Counted from the stretch's first letter, positions 1 to 8,803 are shown. The stretch: 38,683 nt of DNA from Caldifarciminota bacterium (GCA_020349965.1 CP070705.1:1-38683); one strand, 5' to 3'. Program-made: numbers and translations. Notes: generated by a model not told the origin, from the sequence alone.

Positions 1-430
1 GCCCTTGGATGGTATTATTGGATGAAATAATATGTATGCCATGGGAAGCTCCGGCATTGATACCGTCCAGTACGACGAGCAGATTGGCCGTAGACGGAGG
101 GTTTGCTCCGGCCCAGGTTCCCGGCACTGAAAACCCATCGATCAGGACACCTGCTTGGTCAGTGAGGATCGGTAGTTGAGAATCGGGCATGATGACATAA
201 GGCGGTGCCGCCGGGATATTGAACACAATCGTATCAGGTCCCGGACTGAAATTGGCACCGTTCATGCACCATCTGAGACTCCCCGGATTGTTATCATCTG
301 GCGCTGTCCGCGTGACCGTGAAAATCGCACCTTCGACACGCACTGGAATCGTCAGCAGTATTATAATAAGAAAAAACAAGACACATGAATATCTTTCTTT
401 TCCTTGGATCGACCTACGAAAATTGATCAT
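1..430 (-). CDS. Secreted beta-helix-type protein, N-terminal part
   Basis: The gene starts at an ATG at 430 and runs off the window end, so about 143 codons are visible and the C-terminus is missing. The start is fixed by a GGGAGG ribosome site just upstream and a strong promoter at 456-483. The protein has a basic N-terminus (MINFRRSIQGKERY), a hydrophobic signal segment at about residues 16-30, and then a stretch reading FTVTRTAPDDNNPGSLRW and GPDTIVFNIP, followed by GIHIISSNNTIQG. This pattern (DDNNPGSLR, DTIVFNIP, SNNTI) is typical of the N-terminal cap and first coils of extracellular right-handed parallel beta-helix proteins with CSLREA-like starts. The exact role is unknown; surface or secreted location is inferred from the signal peptide. 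Confidence 0.75.
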   Translation of the reverse strand, partial: MINFRRSIQGKERYSCVLFFLIIILLTIPVRVEGAIFTVTRTAPDDNNPGSLRWCMNGANFSPGPDTIVFNIPAAPPYVIMPDSQLPILTDQAGVLIDGFSVPGTWAGANPPSTANLLVVLDGINAGASHGIHIISSNNTIQG

Positions 431-455
431 ACCACCTCCCTTTGATGTTTAATCG

Positions 456-483
456 AGTATAGAAGAATATCATATGATGTCAA
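456..483 (-). promoter_or_regulatory. Sigma70-type promoter for the secreted protein at 1-430
   Basis: On the minus strand a -35 box TTGACA (483-478) and a -10 box TATACT (461-456) are separated by exactly 16 bp. Transcription would start near 449, giving a leader of about 19 nt containing the GGGAGG ribosome site. No convincing terminator was seen for malQ between 559 and 484. Confidence 0.75.
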
Positions 484-559
484 GTATTAATTTCTTCGAG
501 ACGCAAACAGGTTAATGACGGTTTGAATTCAATACTTATGCTTACTACACTAATAAGAA

Positions 560-2092
560 CTATGCCCGCCCGTATGTAGTAGTCGTTCGCGCAAGCCACT
601 CAGCTACAGACGTCTTTAGATGACCAGGTAATAGCCGCCACTGCCAGTTATCTCTTTGGCTGGCCGGACGGTTCATTCGTGCGCTGCTGCCAAGACCGAG
701 AATATCCTGCAACGGGATGATCGTAGTATCGGCCACCGACGACATCGCCAGGCGGACAAACTCCTCATGCACAACCTGGGCGCTGACCCTTCTGCCCAGA
801 TAAACAAAGAATCTTTGCTTTTCAGCCTTCGACGCTTCGTTCGTGAACCAACCCCGCACCGTGTTGTTATCATGGGTACCTGTATATACTACACAATTGC
901 GGACGTGATTATGCACCAGGTATGGATTTGTTGAGCCACCATCACCAAAGGCGAAGAGCATCACCTTCATTCCCGGAATATCATAACGCCCCATGACTTC
1001 ACGCACATCGGGTGTGATCGTGCCAAGGTCCTCGGCAATGATCGGGAACCCCCGTAACCTCTTTCGAAGGATAGACAGGAATCCATCGACCGGAACCTTC
1101 ACCCACTTGCCGCTCTTTGCCGTCTTCGCCGTTGACCGGACTTGCCAGAAGGCGACAAACCCTCTGAAGTGATCGAGCCTTGCACAGTTAAATATCTTCA
1201 GGCTGTGCTCTATGCGCCGGATCCACCATTCATAGCCTCTTCTCTTAAGTGCATGCCAATCATATACAGGATTCCCCCATAACTGCCCGGTCTCACTGAA
1301 GTAGTCAGGCGGTACCCCTGATACGAAGAGTGGTTTAGAATCCTTGCTCAGTTTGAAGATTTCACGATGGGACCACACATCAACACTGTTAAAATCGACG
1401 TAGATCGGGACATCACCAATGATACTTATGCCTGCGTCAATGCAATAAGATTTGAGTGCTACCCATTGTTTCCAGAATACATACTGAAGGAATTTCTCCT
1501 TCTCCATTGTTCGTTTGAGCGTTTCCCTCGAAAATTCAAGCGCTTTCGCATCACGGTCTTTTATCTTGGCCGGCCATTGTATCCATGATCTGCGCTCCTG
1601 GCCATCTCTCAGGGCACTGAAGAGTGTGTAATCATCCAACCACATGCTATTATCATCACAAAACCGTACGTAGTCGTCGGACCTCCCTCTCTTACTCCTG
1701 AACCGCTCGTATGCCTTTTCGAATATTCGATCCTTGAACCGAATCACCGCAGCAAAATTCACCTTGCGTTGAGAGAACCGCGGTACAGCATTAAGGTCGG
1801 CATTCTTCAGTCGGCCGTTGCGCACCATCAGTTCAGGGCTGATCAAGTACTTATTGAAGGCGAAAGCCGACATACAATTGTAGGGTGATTGCTCGTGCGG
1901 GTAATCGACAGGTGTAAGGGGCAGAACCTGCCAGTAACGCTGCTTTGACCTGATCAAGAAATCCGCGAACCTGTACGCTCCGGGCCCAAGATCCCCGATC
2001 CCGAATCTGGAAGGCAGTGATGTCACGTGAAGCAATATACCGCTGCCCCTCTTTCCGATAGCCCCGGGTTCGCACCCCTTATTATTTTTCAT
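560..2092 (-). CDS. malQ: 4-alpha-glucanotransferase (amylomaltase, GH77)
   Basis: This 510-residue protein moves alpha-1,4-glucan segments between chains or onto glucose in the cytoplasm (glycogen and maltodextrin metabolism). The length fits the short bacterial and plant D-enzyme type. GH77 signatures are clear: RGSGILLHVTSLPS near the N-terminus, GDVPIYVDF (226-234), RLDHFRGF with the nucleophile Asp307, AEDLG with the acid/base Glu354, and TGTHDNNTVRGW with Asp408. Its ATG lies inside the last codons of glgB (11-nt overlap), so the two are translationally coupled. The operon alkD-glgB-malQ points to building and trimming of branched glucan. No frameshift or missing catalytic residue was seen. 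Confidence 0.97.
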   Translation of the reverse strand: MKNNKGCEPGAIGKRGSGILLHVTSLPSRFGIGDLGPGAYRFADFLIRSKQRYWQVLPLTPVDYPHEQSPYNCMSAFAFNKYLISPELMVRNGRLKNADLNAVPRFSQRKVNFAAVIRFKDRIFEKAYERFRSKRGRSDDYVRFCDDNSMWLDDYTLFSALRDGQERRSWIQWPAKIKDRDAKALEFSRETLKRTMEKEKFLQYVFWKQWVALKSYCIDAGISIIGDVPIYVDFNSVDVWSHREIFKLSKDSKPLFVSGVPPDYFSETGQLWGNPVYDWHALKRRGYEWWIRRIEHSLKIFNCARLDHFRGFVAFWQVRSTAKTAKSGKWVKVPVDGFLSILRKRLRGFPIIAEDLGTITPDVREVMGRYDIPGMKVMLFAFGDGGSTNPYLVHNHVRNCVVYTGTHDNNTVRGWFTNEASKAEKQRFFVYLGRRVSAQVVHEEFVRLAMSSVADTTIIPLQDILGLGSSARMNRPASQRDNWQWRLLPGHLKTSVAEWLARTTTTYGRA

Positions 2093-3995
2093 CGTTCTGC
2101 TTTTTTAAGTACAGGACCGATAGAGGAGGAAGAGTGACCGTTATCGAATATCGGAGACCGTGTCTCGATTCCTCCCTCGCCTCAACCCCGCCGAGATTGC
2201 CAAGGCCGCTTCCGCCATACTCCTTTGCGTCGCTATTGAGTAATTCCCGCCAATATCCGCGTGATGGTACGCCGATCCGGTAGTTATGCCTCGGAACCGG
2301 CGTGAAGTTTCCGGCGACGAGAAGGTTATCTACCGGGTTATGCGCCTTACGAAGAAAGGTGATCACACTCTCTTCCCAATTCCCCACATCTATCCACTCG
2401 AACCCGACGTCTTCAAAATCAACGGCATGCAGGGCAGATTCTTCTCTGTATACTTTGTGCAGGTCCCTGATCAAATCTTGAATTCCTTTATGTGAGGCGT
2501 GTTCGAGCAGGTCCCAATCGAGGCTGCGATCGTGCCCCCATTCACGCCAGTGGCCAAACTCACTCCCCATAAAGAGAAGTTTCTTGCCCGGATGTGCGTA
2601 CATATATGCCAATAGCAACCGCATATTAGCGAACTTTTGCCAATCGTCACCAGGCATCTTAGTGATCAACGAACCTTTGCCATGAGTTACCTCATCATGG
2701 GAAAGCGCCAGGACGAAATTCTCATAGAACGCATACCATATGCTGAAAGTCAACTGTTCGTGGTGATATTTTCTATGGATCGGGTTCCTCGAAAGATAAT
2801 CGAGTGTATCATGCATCCACCCCATATTCCACTTCATACCGAACCCGAGGCCGCCAATATAGATCGGACGTGAAACCATTGGCCACGCAGTGGACTCTTC
2901 GGCGATCGTCTGGACATCCGGATATTCCTTATATACGGTTTCATTCAACCTTCGCACGAATTCAATGGCCCCAAGATTCTCACGCCCTCCATACCGGTTC
3001 GGAATCCATTCCCCATCCTTTCGTGAGTAATCGAGGTACAACATCGAAGCAACTGCATCGACGCGCAGACCGTCGATGTGGTATTTGTCGAGCCAAAAAA
3101 GCGCACTGCTAATCAGAAAATTCCGAACTTCATTCCGACCGTAGTTGAATATATAACTGTTCCAGTCGGGGTGCAATCCCTTTCTCGGATCAGCGTGTTC
3201 ATACAAATGCGTGCCATCGTAGTAGGCCAAACCGTAGTCATCGGAAGGAAAGTGGGACGGAACCCAATCTAGTATCACGCCAATGTTGTTCGAATGAAGG
3301 TGTTCAACGAAAAACATGAAGTCCTGCGGCGTACCGTATCGGCTCGTCGGAGCGAAATATCCTAGCACCTGATATCCCCAGGATCCGTAGAATGGATGTT
3401 CCATCACCGGGAGGAGTTCGACGTGAGTGAAACCTGTTTTCTTTATGTATTTTACCAGTTTCCGGGCGATATCGCGGTAATTTAGAAACGCTTCACCGTC
3501 GCGCATCCATGAACCGAGGTGCATTTCATAAATCGAACAGGGTTTGTCAAGTGCATTATATTCTTTTCTGTTCTTCATCCACACATCGTCCTTCCAATCA
3601 TGCTTGAGATCCCAAACAACACTCGCGGTTCTTGGAGGCTGTTCCCAAAAGAAAGCAAAGGGATCCCCCTTGTCTCTCTTGTAATCGCAATACTTTGAAA
3701 CGATATGGTATTTGTACAGAGCACCTTGACCCACACCGGGCAAAAATCCTTCCCATATGCCTGAACCATCCCACCGGACACCCAGAGGATGTGCCTTGGG
3801 ATCCCAGCTGTTGAAATCTCCCACGACCGACACAGACCCCGCGCTCGGCGCCCAGACCGCAAAATACGTTCCCTCCTTCTGTCCGCTCTCTGTAATGTGT
3901 GCGCCCAGTTTGTCATATATCCTGAAATGGTTTCCTTCCTTGAACAAGTAAATATCATGATCCGTGATAGGACTCTTCTTGCCAATAGCCGTCAT
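2082..3995 (-). CDS. glgB: 1,4-alpha-glucan branching enzyme (GH13, CBM48)
   Basis: The 637-residue protein introduces alpha-1,6 branches into glycogen. An N-terminal CBM48-type module is visible (TYFAVWAPSAGSVSVVGDFN, about 43-62), followed by the GH13 barrel: GSWGYQVLGYFAPTSRYG (204-221), DWVPSHFPSDD, GLRVDAV with nucleophile Asp313, TIAEEST with Glu366 and LSHDEVTHGKGS with Asp434. The C-terminal beta-domain ends with PPLSVLYLK. The N-terminal extra CBM48 found in the longest GlgB proteins is absent, which is common. The start ATG overlaps the alkD stop by 4 nt (ATGA) and the 3' end overlaps malQ, so expression is probably driven by the alkD promoter. No glycogen synthase is in view. Confidence 0.97.
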   Translation of the reverse strand: MTAIGKKSPITDHDIYLFKEGNHFRIYDKLGAHITESGQKEGTYFAVWAPSAGSVSVVGDFNSWDPKAHPLGVRWDGSGIWEGFLPGVGQGALYKYHIVSKYCDYKRDKGDPFAFFWEQPPRTASVVWDLKHDWKDDVWMKNRKEYNALDKPCSIYEMHLGSWMRDGEAFLNYRDIARKLVKYIKKTGFTHVELLPVMEHPFYGSWGYQVLGYFAPTSRYGTPQDFMFFVEHLHSNNIGVILDWVPSHFPSDDYGLAYYDGTHLYEHADPRKGLHPDWNSYIFNYGRNEVRNFLISSALFWLDKYHIDGLRVDAVASMLYLDYSRKDGEWIPNRYGGRENLGAIEFVRRLNETVYKEYPDVQTIAEESTAWPMVSRPIYIGGLGFGMKWNMGWMHDTLDYLSRNPIHRKYHHEQLTFSIWYAFYENFVLALSHDEVTHGKGSLITKMPGDDWQKFANMRLLLAYMYAHPGKKLLFMGSEFGHWREWGHDRSLDWDLLEHASHKGIQDLIRDLHKVYREESALHAVDFEDVGFEWIDVGNWEESVITFLRKAHNPVDNLLVAGNFTPVPRHNYRIGVPSRGYWRELLNSDAKEYGGSGLGNLGGVEAREESRHGLRYSITVTLPPLSVLYLKKQNDEK

Positions 3996-4741
3996 ATGCT
4001 TCCCATTACCTTGTGTCTCTGCTCAGGTGTGAACCGCTCAATGGCATATCTGAGTGCCCTTCTGGGCATTTCACGCGCATGCCCTTCCACGTAGCGTAGT
4101 ACCTGTGACGGAAAGCGTATACTCGCGTCCTTCAACATCCAACCGTAGCCATTCTGCACCAGGTAATCCTCATCTTTCACCAGCGCATCGGCTATATTGA
4201 AAGCAAAATCCAAATGCTCGCCCATTCGCAGTGAGTATATCATAATAACCGCAGCACCCCGCCTCAGCCACCTATTCTTAGAATCCGTCCACGCAAGAAC
4301 GTCCGGCAGGAATTGTGGAAATCTATACAAGAACACTCCAAATGCATGACGGCAAAAATCGTCACACGAACCCCAATTTCCGACATACCTCTTAAGCCAA
4401 AGTTCAAATAATCGAAAATCCCGAGGAGTATACTGTCTTTGCACACGATAAGCCCACGCAAACGCAATTGTCTTTTCTTCACTGTACTTGGACCGCAACA
4501 GCTCTTCGCAAATGCCAAATAGCGCTTTCTTATTCTCTTTTCTTATCTTCTTGAAGGAATCGGCAGCGATTTTGCGTACTTTATTAGCCCTGACGCCGTA
4601 CAATAAAATACCTTCCTTGAAATATGCCTCCGCACCTCTGCGATATTTTTCGTCAACGTGCTTTTTTAACTCGCGCACAACTGCATCCCTGGTTCCCTTC
4701 CTGTCGAGGTGACCCCAAGACTCGTTATCTCTGCTCTTCAC
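3992..4741 (-). CDS. DNA alkylation repair protein, AlkD-like
   Basis: The 249-residue protein matches the HEAT-like-repeat DNA glycosylase family (AlkC/AlkD) that removes positively charged alkylated bases such as 7-methylguanine and 3-methyladenine. Family traits are the N-terminal helix pair with YFKEGILLYGVRANKVRKIA, and the NWGSCDD motif, in which Trp123 and Asp127 have the W-x3-D spacing of the catalytic pair in Bacillus AlkD; a later Trp in NGYGWMLKDAS fits the third pocket residue. The start is a GTG at 4741 only 7 nt after a perfect TATAAT box, so the message may be leaderless. It is the first gene of an operon with glgB and malQ, an odd metabolic partnership. Confidence 0.88.
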   Translation of the reverse strand: MKSRDNESWGHLDRKGTRDAVVRELKKHVDEKYRRGAEAYFKEGILLYGVRANKVRKIAADSFKKIRKENKKALFGICEELLRSKYSEEKTIAFAWAYRVQRQYTPRDFRLFELWLKRYVGNWGSCDDFCRHAFGVFLYRFPQFLPDVLAWTDSKNRWLRRGAAVIMIYSLRMGEHLDFAFNIADALVKDEDYLVQNGYGWMLKDASIRFPSQVLRYVEGHAREMPRRALRYAIERFTPEQRHKVMGSI

Positions 4742-4748
4742 CGACTAC

Positions 4749-4776
4749 ATTATACGGATAAAATAGGCCAACTCAA
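4749..4776 (-). promoter_or_regulatory. Promoter of alkD-glgB-malQ
   Basis: The -35 box TTGAGT (4776-4771) and the -10 box TATAAT (4754-4749) are 16 bp apart on the minus strand. The expected start of transcription falls at 4741-4743, that is on or just before the GTG start codon of alkD, leaving no room for a ribosome site. Confidence 0.7.
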
Positions 4777-4784
4777 TGGGCTTC

Positions 4785-5040
4785 TCAGATATCAGGCTTC
4801 TTCAATGCTTCAATGATTGACACTTCTCCACCTTCCGCATAGTCAGACAAATCATATACTCCATATTCGTGAACTATCTGAAAACCAACCTCGTGTAGCA
4901 TAATCATGATTCTCTTCTATCCTATGAAACCAACAAGACCCATCTCTTCGCCATGCTTGCACATCTTTCCAAGGTCGTGAAGTTCATGCAAAACCATCAC
5001 TCGGTATTGGTCTTTGCCGTATGACTGATTGCTAACATAC
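4785..5040 (-). pseudogene. Gene remnant, possibly C-terminal part of a methyltransferase
   Basis: One reading frame continues from about 5040 to a TGA at 4785-4787 but is broken by an in-frame TAG at 4917-4919. The part before the stop contains YRVMVLHELHDLGKMC; the part after it reads MLHEVGFQIVHEYGVYDLSDY and ends ALKKPDI. The second part looks like the last strands of a class I SAM methyltransferase (loop, GF-x-IV, Y-G-x-YD, acidic loop). There is no promoter or ribosome site and the upstream end abuts the lipoprotein gene stop. I read it as a decayed gene end, perhaps left by a deletion. The piece after the TAG (40 codons from ATG 4907) could in theory be translated alone, but nothing supports this. 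The family assignment is tentative. Confidence 0.4.
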
Positions 5041-5661
5041 CTACGAATTAATTTCTTCGTCGATCGCCACTGACCTGCTATGGGTCGAACGCCACTGATG
5101 CAACAACGCAAGCCATTTTCGCGCCTGTTCACCGCCATATATGAAATGACCGTCAGGTAACAGTTCCCTCAACGCCTCACTACGGTGTTTTTTTGCCCAA
5201 TTGATTATTGAGGGCCATACTCTTGCATACGCGTCGACACTTGCCTGCGTCATTGCGGCACGCATCTCACTGATCAAGCCATCGCGAAAAACCATAACGC
5301 ATGGGTCGTACTGTACCTCGCCCATGCCAGCGAGCTTCCACCAATCGTTCGTCTCCAGCAACTTAAAGGTTACGGTATCACCGCTGACCCTGATGTTAGA
5401 AACCGTCATGTGCATATTGGTCGCCTTGTCCCATTCAGCCAGCTCACGTACTGCTCGCTTCCCATACTTTACCCACACGCCCACGATCTCAAAAGTGATA
5501 TCATCAGCATATAACGACATCAACTTCTCATTATCATGGGCATTGTAGGTTGCGGCGTATTCAAGCACGCGCTCAGATAGATCACTCGAGCACGACATTA
5601 AGAAAATGCACACAACTAATGTCAATAAAGGAAATACAGATGCTTCGGTTATTAGCAACAT
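5041..5661 (-). CDS. Lipoprotein with SnoaL/NTF2-like domain
   Basis: The 206-residue protein starts with a hydrophobic signal and a lipobox FLMSC (Cys24), so it is probably a lipid-anchored envelope protein. Residues about 30-130 (LEYAATYNAHDNEKLMSLYADDITFEI) match the NTF2-like fold of SnoaL-type proteins, with the typical helix, a YADD segment and a curved sheet ending in MVFRDGLISEMRA. The remaining 70 residues are helical and not recognised. NTF2-like lipoproteins usually bind small ligands or are enzymes of unknown substrate; no catalytic residue can be assigned. The gene follows mscL by 29 nt with an AAAGG-type ribosome site and is probably cotranscribed with it. Confidence 0.75.
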   Translation of the reverse strand: MLLITEASVFPLLTLVVCIFLMSCSSDLSERVLEYAATYNAHDNEKLMSLYADDITFEIVGVWVKYGKRAVRELAEWDKATNMHMTVSNIRVSGDTVTFKLLETNDWWKLAGMGEVQYDPCVMVFRDGLISEMRAAMTQASVDAYARVWPSIINWAKKHRSEALRELLPDGHFIYGGEQARKWLALLHQWRSTHSRSVAIDEEINS

Positions 5662-5690
5662 CTCACACCTTTACCGGAAATATCCCTTCG

Positions 5691-6143
5691 TTAACCTTTC
5701 AGCTCTGATGTACAGAACGGACAGCGCAAGGCCTTGATTGATATTGAGGACTGACAGAACGGGCAGGTCTTCGTCGTCGGCTCAGCAGCCGGTTCCTCCA
5801 TCTTTCTCTTCATTTTATTGATACCACGGATGACAAGGAAGACGGCAAATGCAACGATAATGAAGCTGATGATGGTGTTAATGAAAGTGCCGTAGTTAAT
5901 CGATACTGCGCCCGCTGCTTGTGCTTCAGCCAGCGAGGCATAGGGACCAGCAACAGGCCCCTCCTTGAGTACCACGAACAGGTTGGAGAAATCAACATTG
6001 CCCAATAGCAAACCGATCGGCGGCATGATCATGTCTGACACAAGCGATTTTACGATCGTTCCGAATGCCGCACCAATGATAATCCCCACTGCCATGTCGA
6101 CTACGTTGCCCCGCATGGCGAATTCCTTGAATTCCTTGAACAT
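5691..6143 (-). CDS. mscL: Large-conductance mechanosensitive channel with C-terminal zinc ribbon
   Basis: The 150-residue protein is a homopentameric inner-membrane channel that releases solutes under osmotic downshock. The N-terminal MscL signature is complete ([20 protein letters not shown]), followed by TM1 (about 15-44), a periplasmic loop rich in Ala/Gly and TM2 (about 87-108). Instead of the usual short helical tail, the C-terminus carries CPFC-x10-CPFC (Cys127, 130, 141, 144), a rubredoxin-like zinc ribbon facing the cytoplasm. A good ribosome site (AAGGGGG) lies 6-8 nt before the ATG. It follows the HAD gene by 11 nt and precedes the lipoprotein gene. Confidence 0.96.
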   Translation of the reverse strand: MFKEFKEFAMRGNVVDMAVGIIIGAAFGTIVKSLVSDMIMPPIGLLLGNVDFSNLFVVLKEGPVAGPYASLAEAQAAGAVSINYGTFINTIISFIIVAFAVFLVIRGINKMKRKMEEPAAEPTTKTCPFCQSSISIKALRCPFCTSELKG

Positions 6144-6154
6144 ATAACACCCCC

Positions 6155-6862
6155 TTAGTTACCCAATGCCAGTAGTTCATGTATTCCGTCTATCTGAAGA
6201 TCGGCATATTGACCAGCCCTCTCAATGCGTTCGGGCCAGAAATTCTTGATGACATGAACCGTCATCACCGTCGTCATCCCAATCTCTTTTGCACCACGCA
6301 ATTCATCGCTGCCACCATCGCCCACATACAGACAATCATCAGGGCGCACGTTCAACGCCTTCACGCACGCCTCATATATTTCCCGTTCAGGCTTGAAATA
6401 CCCAACCCGACACGAGAAGATCACGGTATCGAAAAACGGTTTCAGCGGCGAAAGTTCCCAACCGTCTATCTCGGTCACATCGGCATTGCTGATGAGCCCG
6501 AGCCTCTTTCCTGATTTTTTCAACGTGCGCAGCGTATTCAATGTCGGTTCGTCGATATTCGTCAGTGCATAGCGAAAACGTTTAATGCGGTTTTTCACCG
6601 CAATCTCGATCGTCTGGCTAAGTATCGCAGGATCGATAGCGTGAGCCATCTTTTCCATGATCTTGAAAGGATCGATCATTTCTCCGCGCAGTCGCTCTTC
6701 GGAATGATGCAGAAGTTGCTCGTTCCAATCTTGCCGCGAGACGCCGAGCATCTCACTTGTACCCCTACCGGGCAGGCGCATGATATCGGCCGATGTCAAG
6801 GTATGGAACAGATCGAATATGACGGCCTGAAACTCGTTGAGATCGATTTTCATAATAACCAT
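6155..6862 (-). CDS. HAD-superfamily hydrolase
   Basis: The 235-residue protein is a cytoplasmic HAD-type phosphatase or dehalogenase-like hydrolase. Motif I is FDLFHTLT with nucleophile Asp17; the second Asp of the usual DxD is replaced by Phe19, a pattern common in the haloacid-dehalogenase-like branch but also in many uncharacterised phosphatases. Motif II is LISNAD (Ser125), motif III Lys157 in GYFKPE, motif [10 protein letters not shown] (Asp182, Asp186). A helical cap of about 80 residues sits between motifs I and II (subclass I). The substrate cannot be told. The ATG at 6853 is an alternative start; neither has a strong ribosome site. The 114 nt upstream holds no promoter that I accept. 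Confidence 0.85.
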   Translation of the reverse strand: MVIMKIDLNEFQAVIFDLFHTLTSADIMRLPGRGTSEMLGVSRQDWNEQLLHHSEERLRGEMIDPFKIMEKMAHAIDPAILSQTIEIAVKNRIKRFRYALTNIDEPTLNTLRTLKKSGKRLGLISNADVTEIDGWELSPLKPFFDTVIFSCRVGYFKPEREIYEACVKALNVRPDDCLYVGDGGSDELRGAKEIGMTTVMTVHVIKNFWPERIERAGQYADLQIDGIHELLALGN

Positions 6863-6976
6863 GACGAAAATTTCAGATCAAACATACCTCACTCACTACC
6901 AAGCAGGAAGATGACCGACACCTGAAATAGCGTCTCTAAGTGTCATCCCCTTGCATAATCTGCGGACAAATCTGCT

Positions 6977-7819
6977 TCATGCCCGAACCGTCTTCTTACA
7001 AATGACCATTCGTACGGAGTTGAATGGAACATAGTAGCCACTGTCAAGCAATTGCTTTTCCATTTCACCTTTCATCCCGGTGTACACCTCATCATAAATC
7101 CGTACCCTTTCCTCTTCATCAATGGTACGTTTCTGTTTCACATAGCCTCGAGCGTACAGTGTGATGGCTTTTTCGGCGGTAACGCGATCCCAGCGTACGT
7201 CAAGGTCACGTTCACAACGCTTCATAACTCGTAGAGACATCCCTTGCAGGAACGTATCAAACTCCTCGAAGGGGAATTCATCGAGGAGCACCAACACACC
7301 GTCCCGACGCAGGACGCGCGTCGCTTCCCTGAGGGCTTCATAGATACCGCTGTCACCGAACCCGATCCTTATATCCTGCAGACCAAGAAAACAACTCACC
7401 GAAGAGAATACACCTCCGGCAAAAGGTATATCCCTTGCATCCGCTTGCACCAAGGATGCCATGACTCCAGCCTCGACTAGCAACGATCTTATCATACCGT
7501 GCGGACCAGTAAAGTCTATATTCAAGCCTAACAATTCTTTGTCCGGAAAGCGCCAGCCGAGCTGCGCCAGAAACGTTCCATATCCGCAGCAGAAATCAAG
7601 ATGCGGACCTGCTGGTGATATGGACATATTTGCCGTCGCCCATCTCTGTGTACCTCCCCAGCCAATGTCCAGGCCGTCTATGATCTTCGTCGTCGGGTCA
7701 CAATCTTCCGTGAACCAATCCCGCAATTTCCTCTCTCTTTCAATGATGACCGACTCTTCCATCATGTTATTCGATGCACATCTCTTATGTGGACCGCCGT
7801 TCGCGCGTTGGAGATCCAT
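6977..7819 (-). CDS. Class I SAM-dependent methyltransferase
   Basis: The 280-residue protein shows a Rossmann-type SAM-binding core: motif I LDFCCGYGTF (about 74-83), an acidic second strand LGLNIDFTGP, QADARDIPF (125-133) and a post-motif helix before VLRRDGVLVLLDEFPFEEF. A tail ends in KQLLDSGYYVPFNSVRMVICKK. The substrate is unknown. The start at 7819 lies 6 nt after the transglutaminase stop, but has no good ribosome site; the ATG pair at 7765/7762 (MMEESVIIE) is a possible true start because the first 18 residues look non-conserved. The gene is the last of a run with the Fe-S protein and the transglutaminase-like protein. Confidence 0.85.
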   Translation of the reverse strand: MDLQRANGGPHKRCASNNMMEESVIIERERKLRDWFTEDCDPTTKIIDGLDIGWGGTQRWATANMSISPAGPHLDFCCGYGTFLAQLGWRFPDKELLGLNIDFTGPHGMIRSLLVEAGVMASLVQADARDIPFAGGVFSSVSCFLGLQDIRIGFGDSGIYEALREATRVLRRDGVLVLLDEFPFEEFDTFLQGMSLRVMKRCERDLDVRWDRVTAEKAITLYARGYVKQKRTIDEEERVRIYDEVYTGMKGEMEKQLLDSGYYVPFNSVRMVICKKTVRA

Positions 7820-7825
7820 TGAGGT

Positions 7826-8791
7826 CTAAGGAGACCAGTCTGCCGGCATCCGTAACCGCTCATCCGATTCATACGTTGATCTGATCTCTGTGAATGCCTG
7901 ATCTCCATTCGTTATCAATTCTGCCATCTTGTCGAGAAGTTCATAATCCTCCGGGGTGACCTCTACATCTGGTCCTGTCATGAGTGCGTTGCAGTCCCAC
8001 GGCAAGACTTCCAGATTGTTCAATGCCATGAAGTCGCGTACCAGATCACCCTGCACAAACCACAGACCTTTCATATCGAATATCCCGAAAAGATCCGGGT
8101 CGATCTCCCCACTGCGACAAAGCTGCCAGGCTTGCCCTCCGCTCAAGAACTTCCGTGGCGGCAAGTCGCTCGGGTCGAAATCGATCTTGAGAGTTACGAC
8201 CTGGAGGCTGTCGAGCTGGGCGTCGACCTGTACCCAGCGCCGCTCCCGGTCGCTCCAGTACTCGCAAATCCAGTGATCCATGTACTTACCAGGAACGAAA
8301 TACGTACCGAACCCGCAACGCGCCCGTGCAGGAATGCCTTTATATTTCAATAAAGCACAGAGCAAGACCGAGTGGTCCCGGCAATTTCCAACGACGCGCA
8401 TTTCCGGCTCACGTGCCGCCTTTATCGGCCGGCCATCCAATTCAACGATCCGAGACAAAATCCTTTCAACTTTGCGTAGATTCACTTCCTTTTTTCTATC
8501 TTCTGATAGCTTTACCCCATACGCCTCTGACCAAAAAACATGGAGCATTACTCCTTGCACTACCTTGCATAGACCGGCGATATCATCTGGCAGTTCTGCC
8601 AGCAGATACGAATACTCACCAAGGGCCGTAATTATGCCAGACTGCCTGTAGTAATCAAGCATATTGGAAAGACCCTTCTCTGTTTCTGTCTTCGATGTCA
8701 TGGTCTGAGCGACGGCGCTCGTACCAAAAATGAAAACCAGTACGAACGACAAGGTACGCAGAAGATCGATATACTGTATACGCATGCGCAT
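7826..8791 (-). CDS. Exported transglutaminase-like cysteine protein
   Basis: The 321-residue protein has a signal peptide (LSFVLVFIFGTSAVAQ, cleavage near residue 29) and a transglutaminase/papain-like core. The catalytic triad is readable: Cys137 in GNCRDHSVLLCALLKYKGIP, His173 in MDHWICEYW and Asp190 in WVQVDAQLD. The Gly-x-Pro-x-Arg stretch after the Cys helix (KGIPARARCGF) is a hallmark of microbial transglutaminase-like proteins, many of which act as proteases or amidases. Helical segments flank the core. The ATG has a good GGGAGGG ribosome site and lies 12 nt after the Fe-S gene. The substrate is unknown; the location is likely periplasmic. Confidence 0.85.
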   Translation of the reverse strand: MRMRIQYIDLLRTLSFVLVFIFGTSAVAQTMTSKTETEKGLSNMLDYYRQSGIITALGEYSYLLAELPDDIAGLCKVVQGVMLHVFWSEAYGVKLSEDRKKEVNLRKVERILSRIVELDGRPIKAAREPEMRVVGNCRDHSVLLCALLKYKGIPARARCGFGTYFVPGKYMDHWICEYWSDRERRWVQVDAQLDSLQVVTLKIDFDPSDLPPRKFLSGGQAWQLCRSGEIDPDLFGIFDMKGLWFVQGDLVRDFMALNNLEVLPWDCNALMTGPDVEVTPEDYELLDKMAELITNGDQAFTEIRSTYESDERLRMPADWSP

Positions 8792-8803
8792 CTCACCCTC
8801 CCT

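Noticed and set aside
6863-6976. Possible hairpin GATGACAC ... GTGTCGGTCATC upstream of the HAD gene
   Set aside because: The arms need a two-base bulge and the loop is long; there is no T-run and no clear promoter, so it is not listed.
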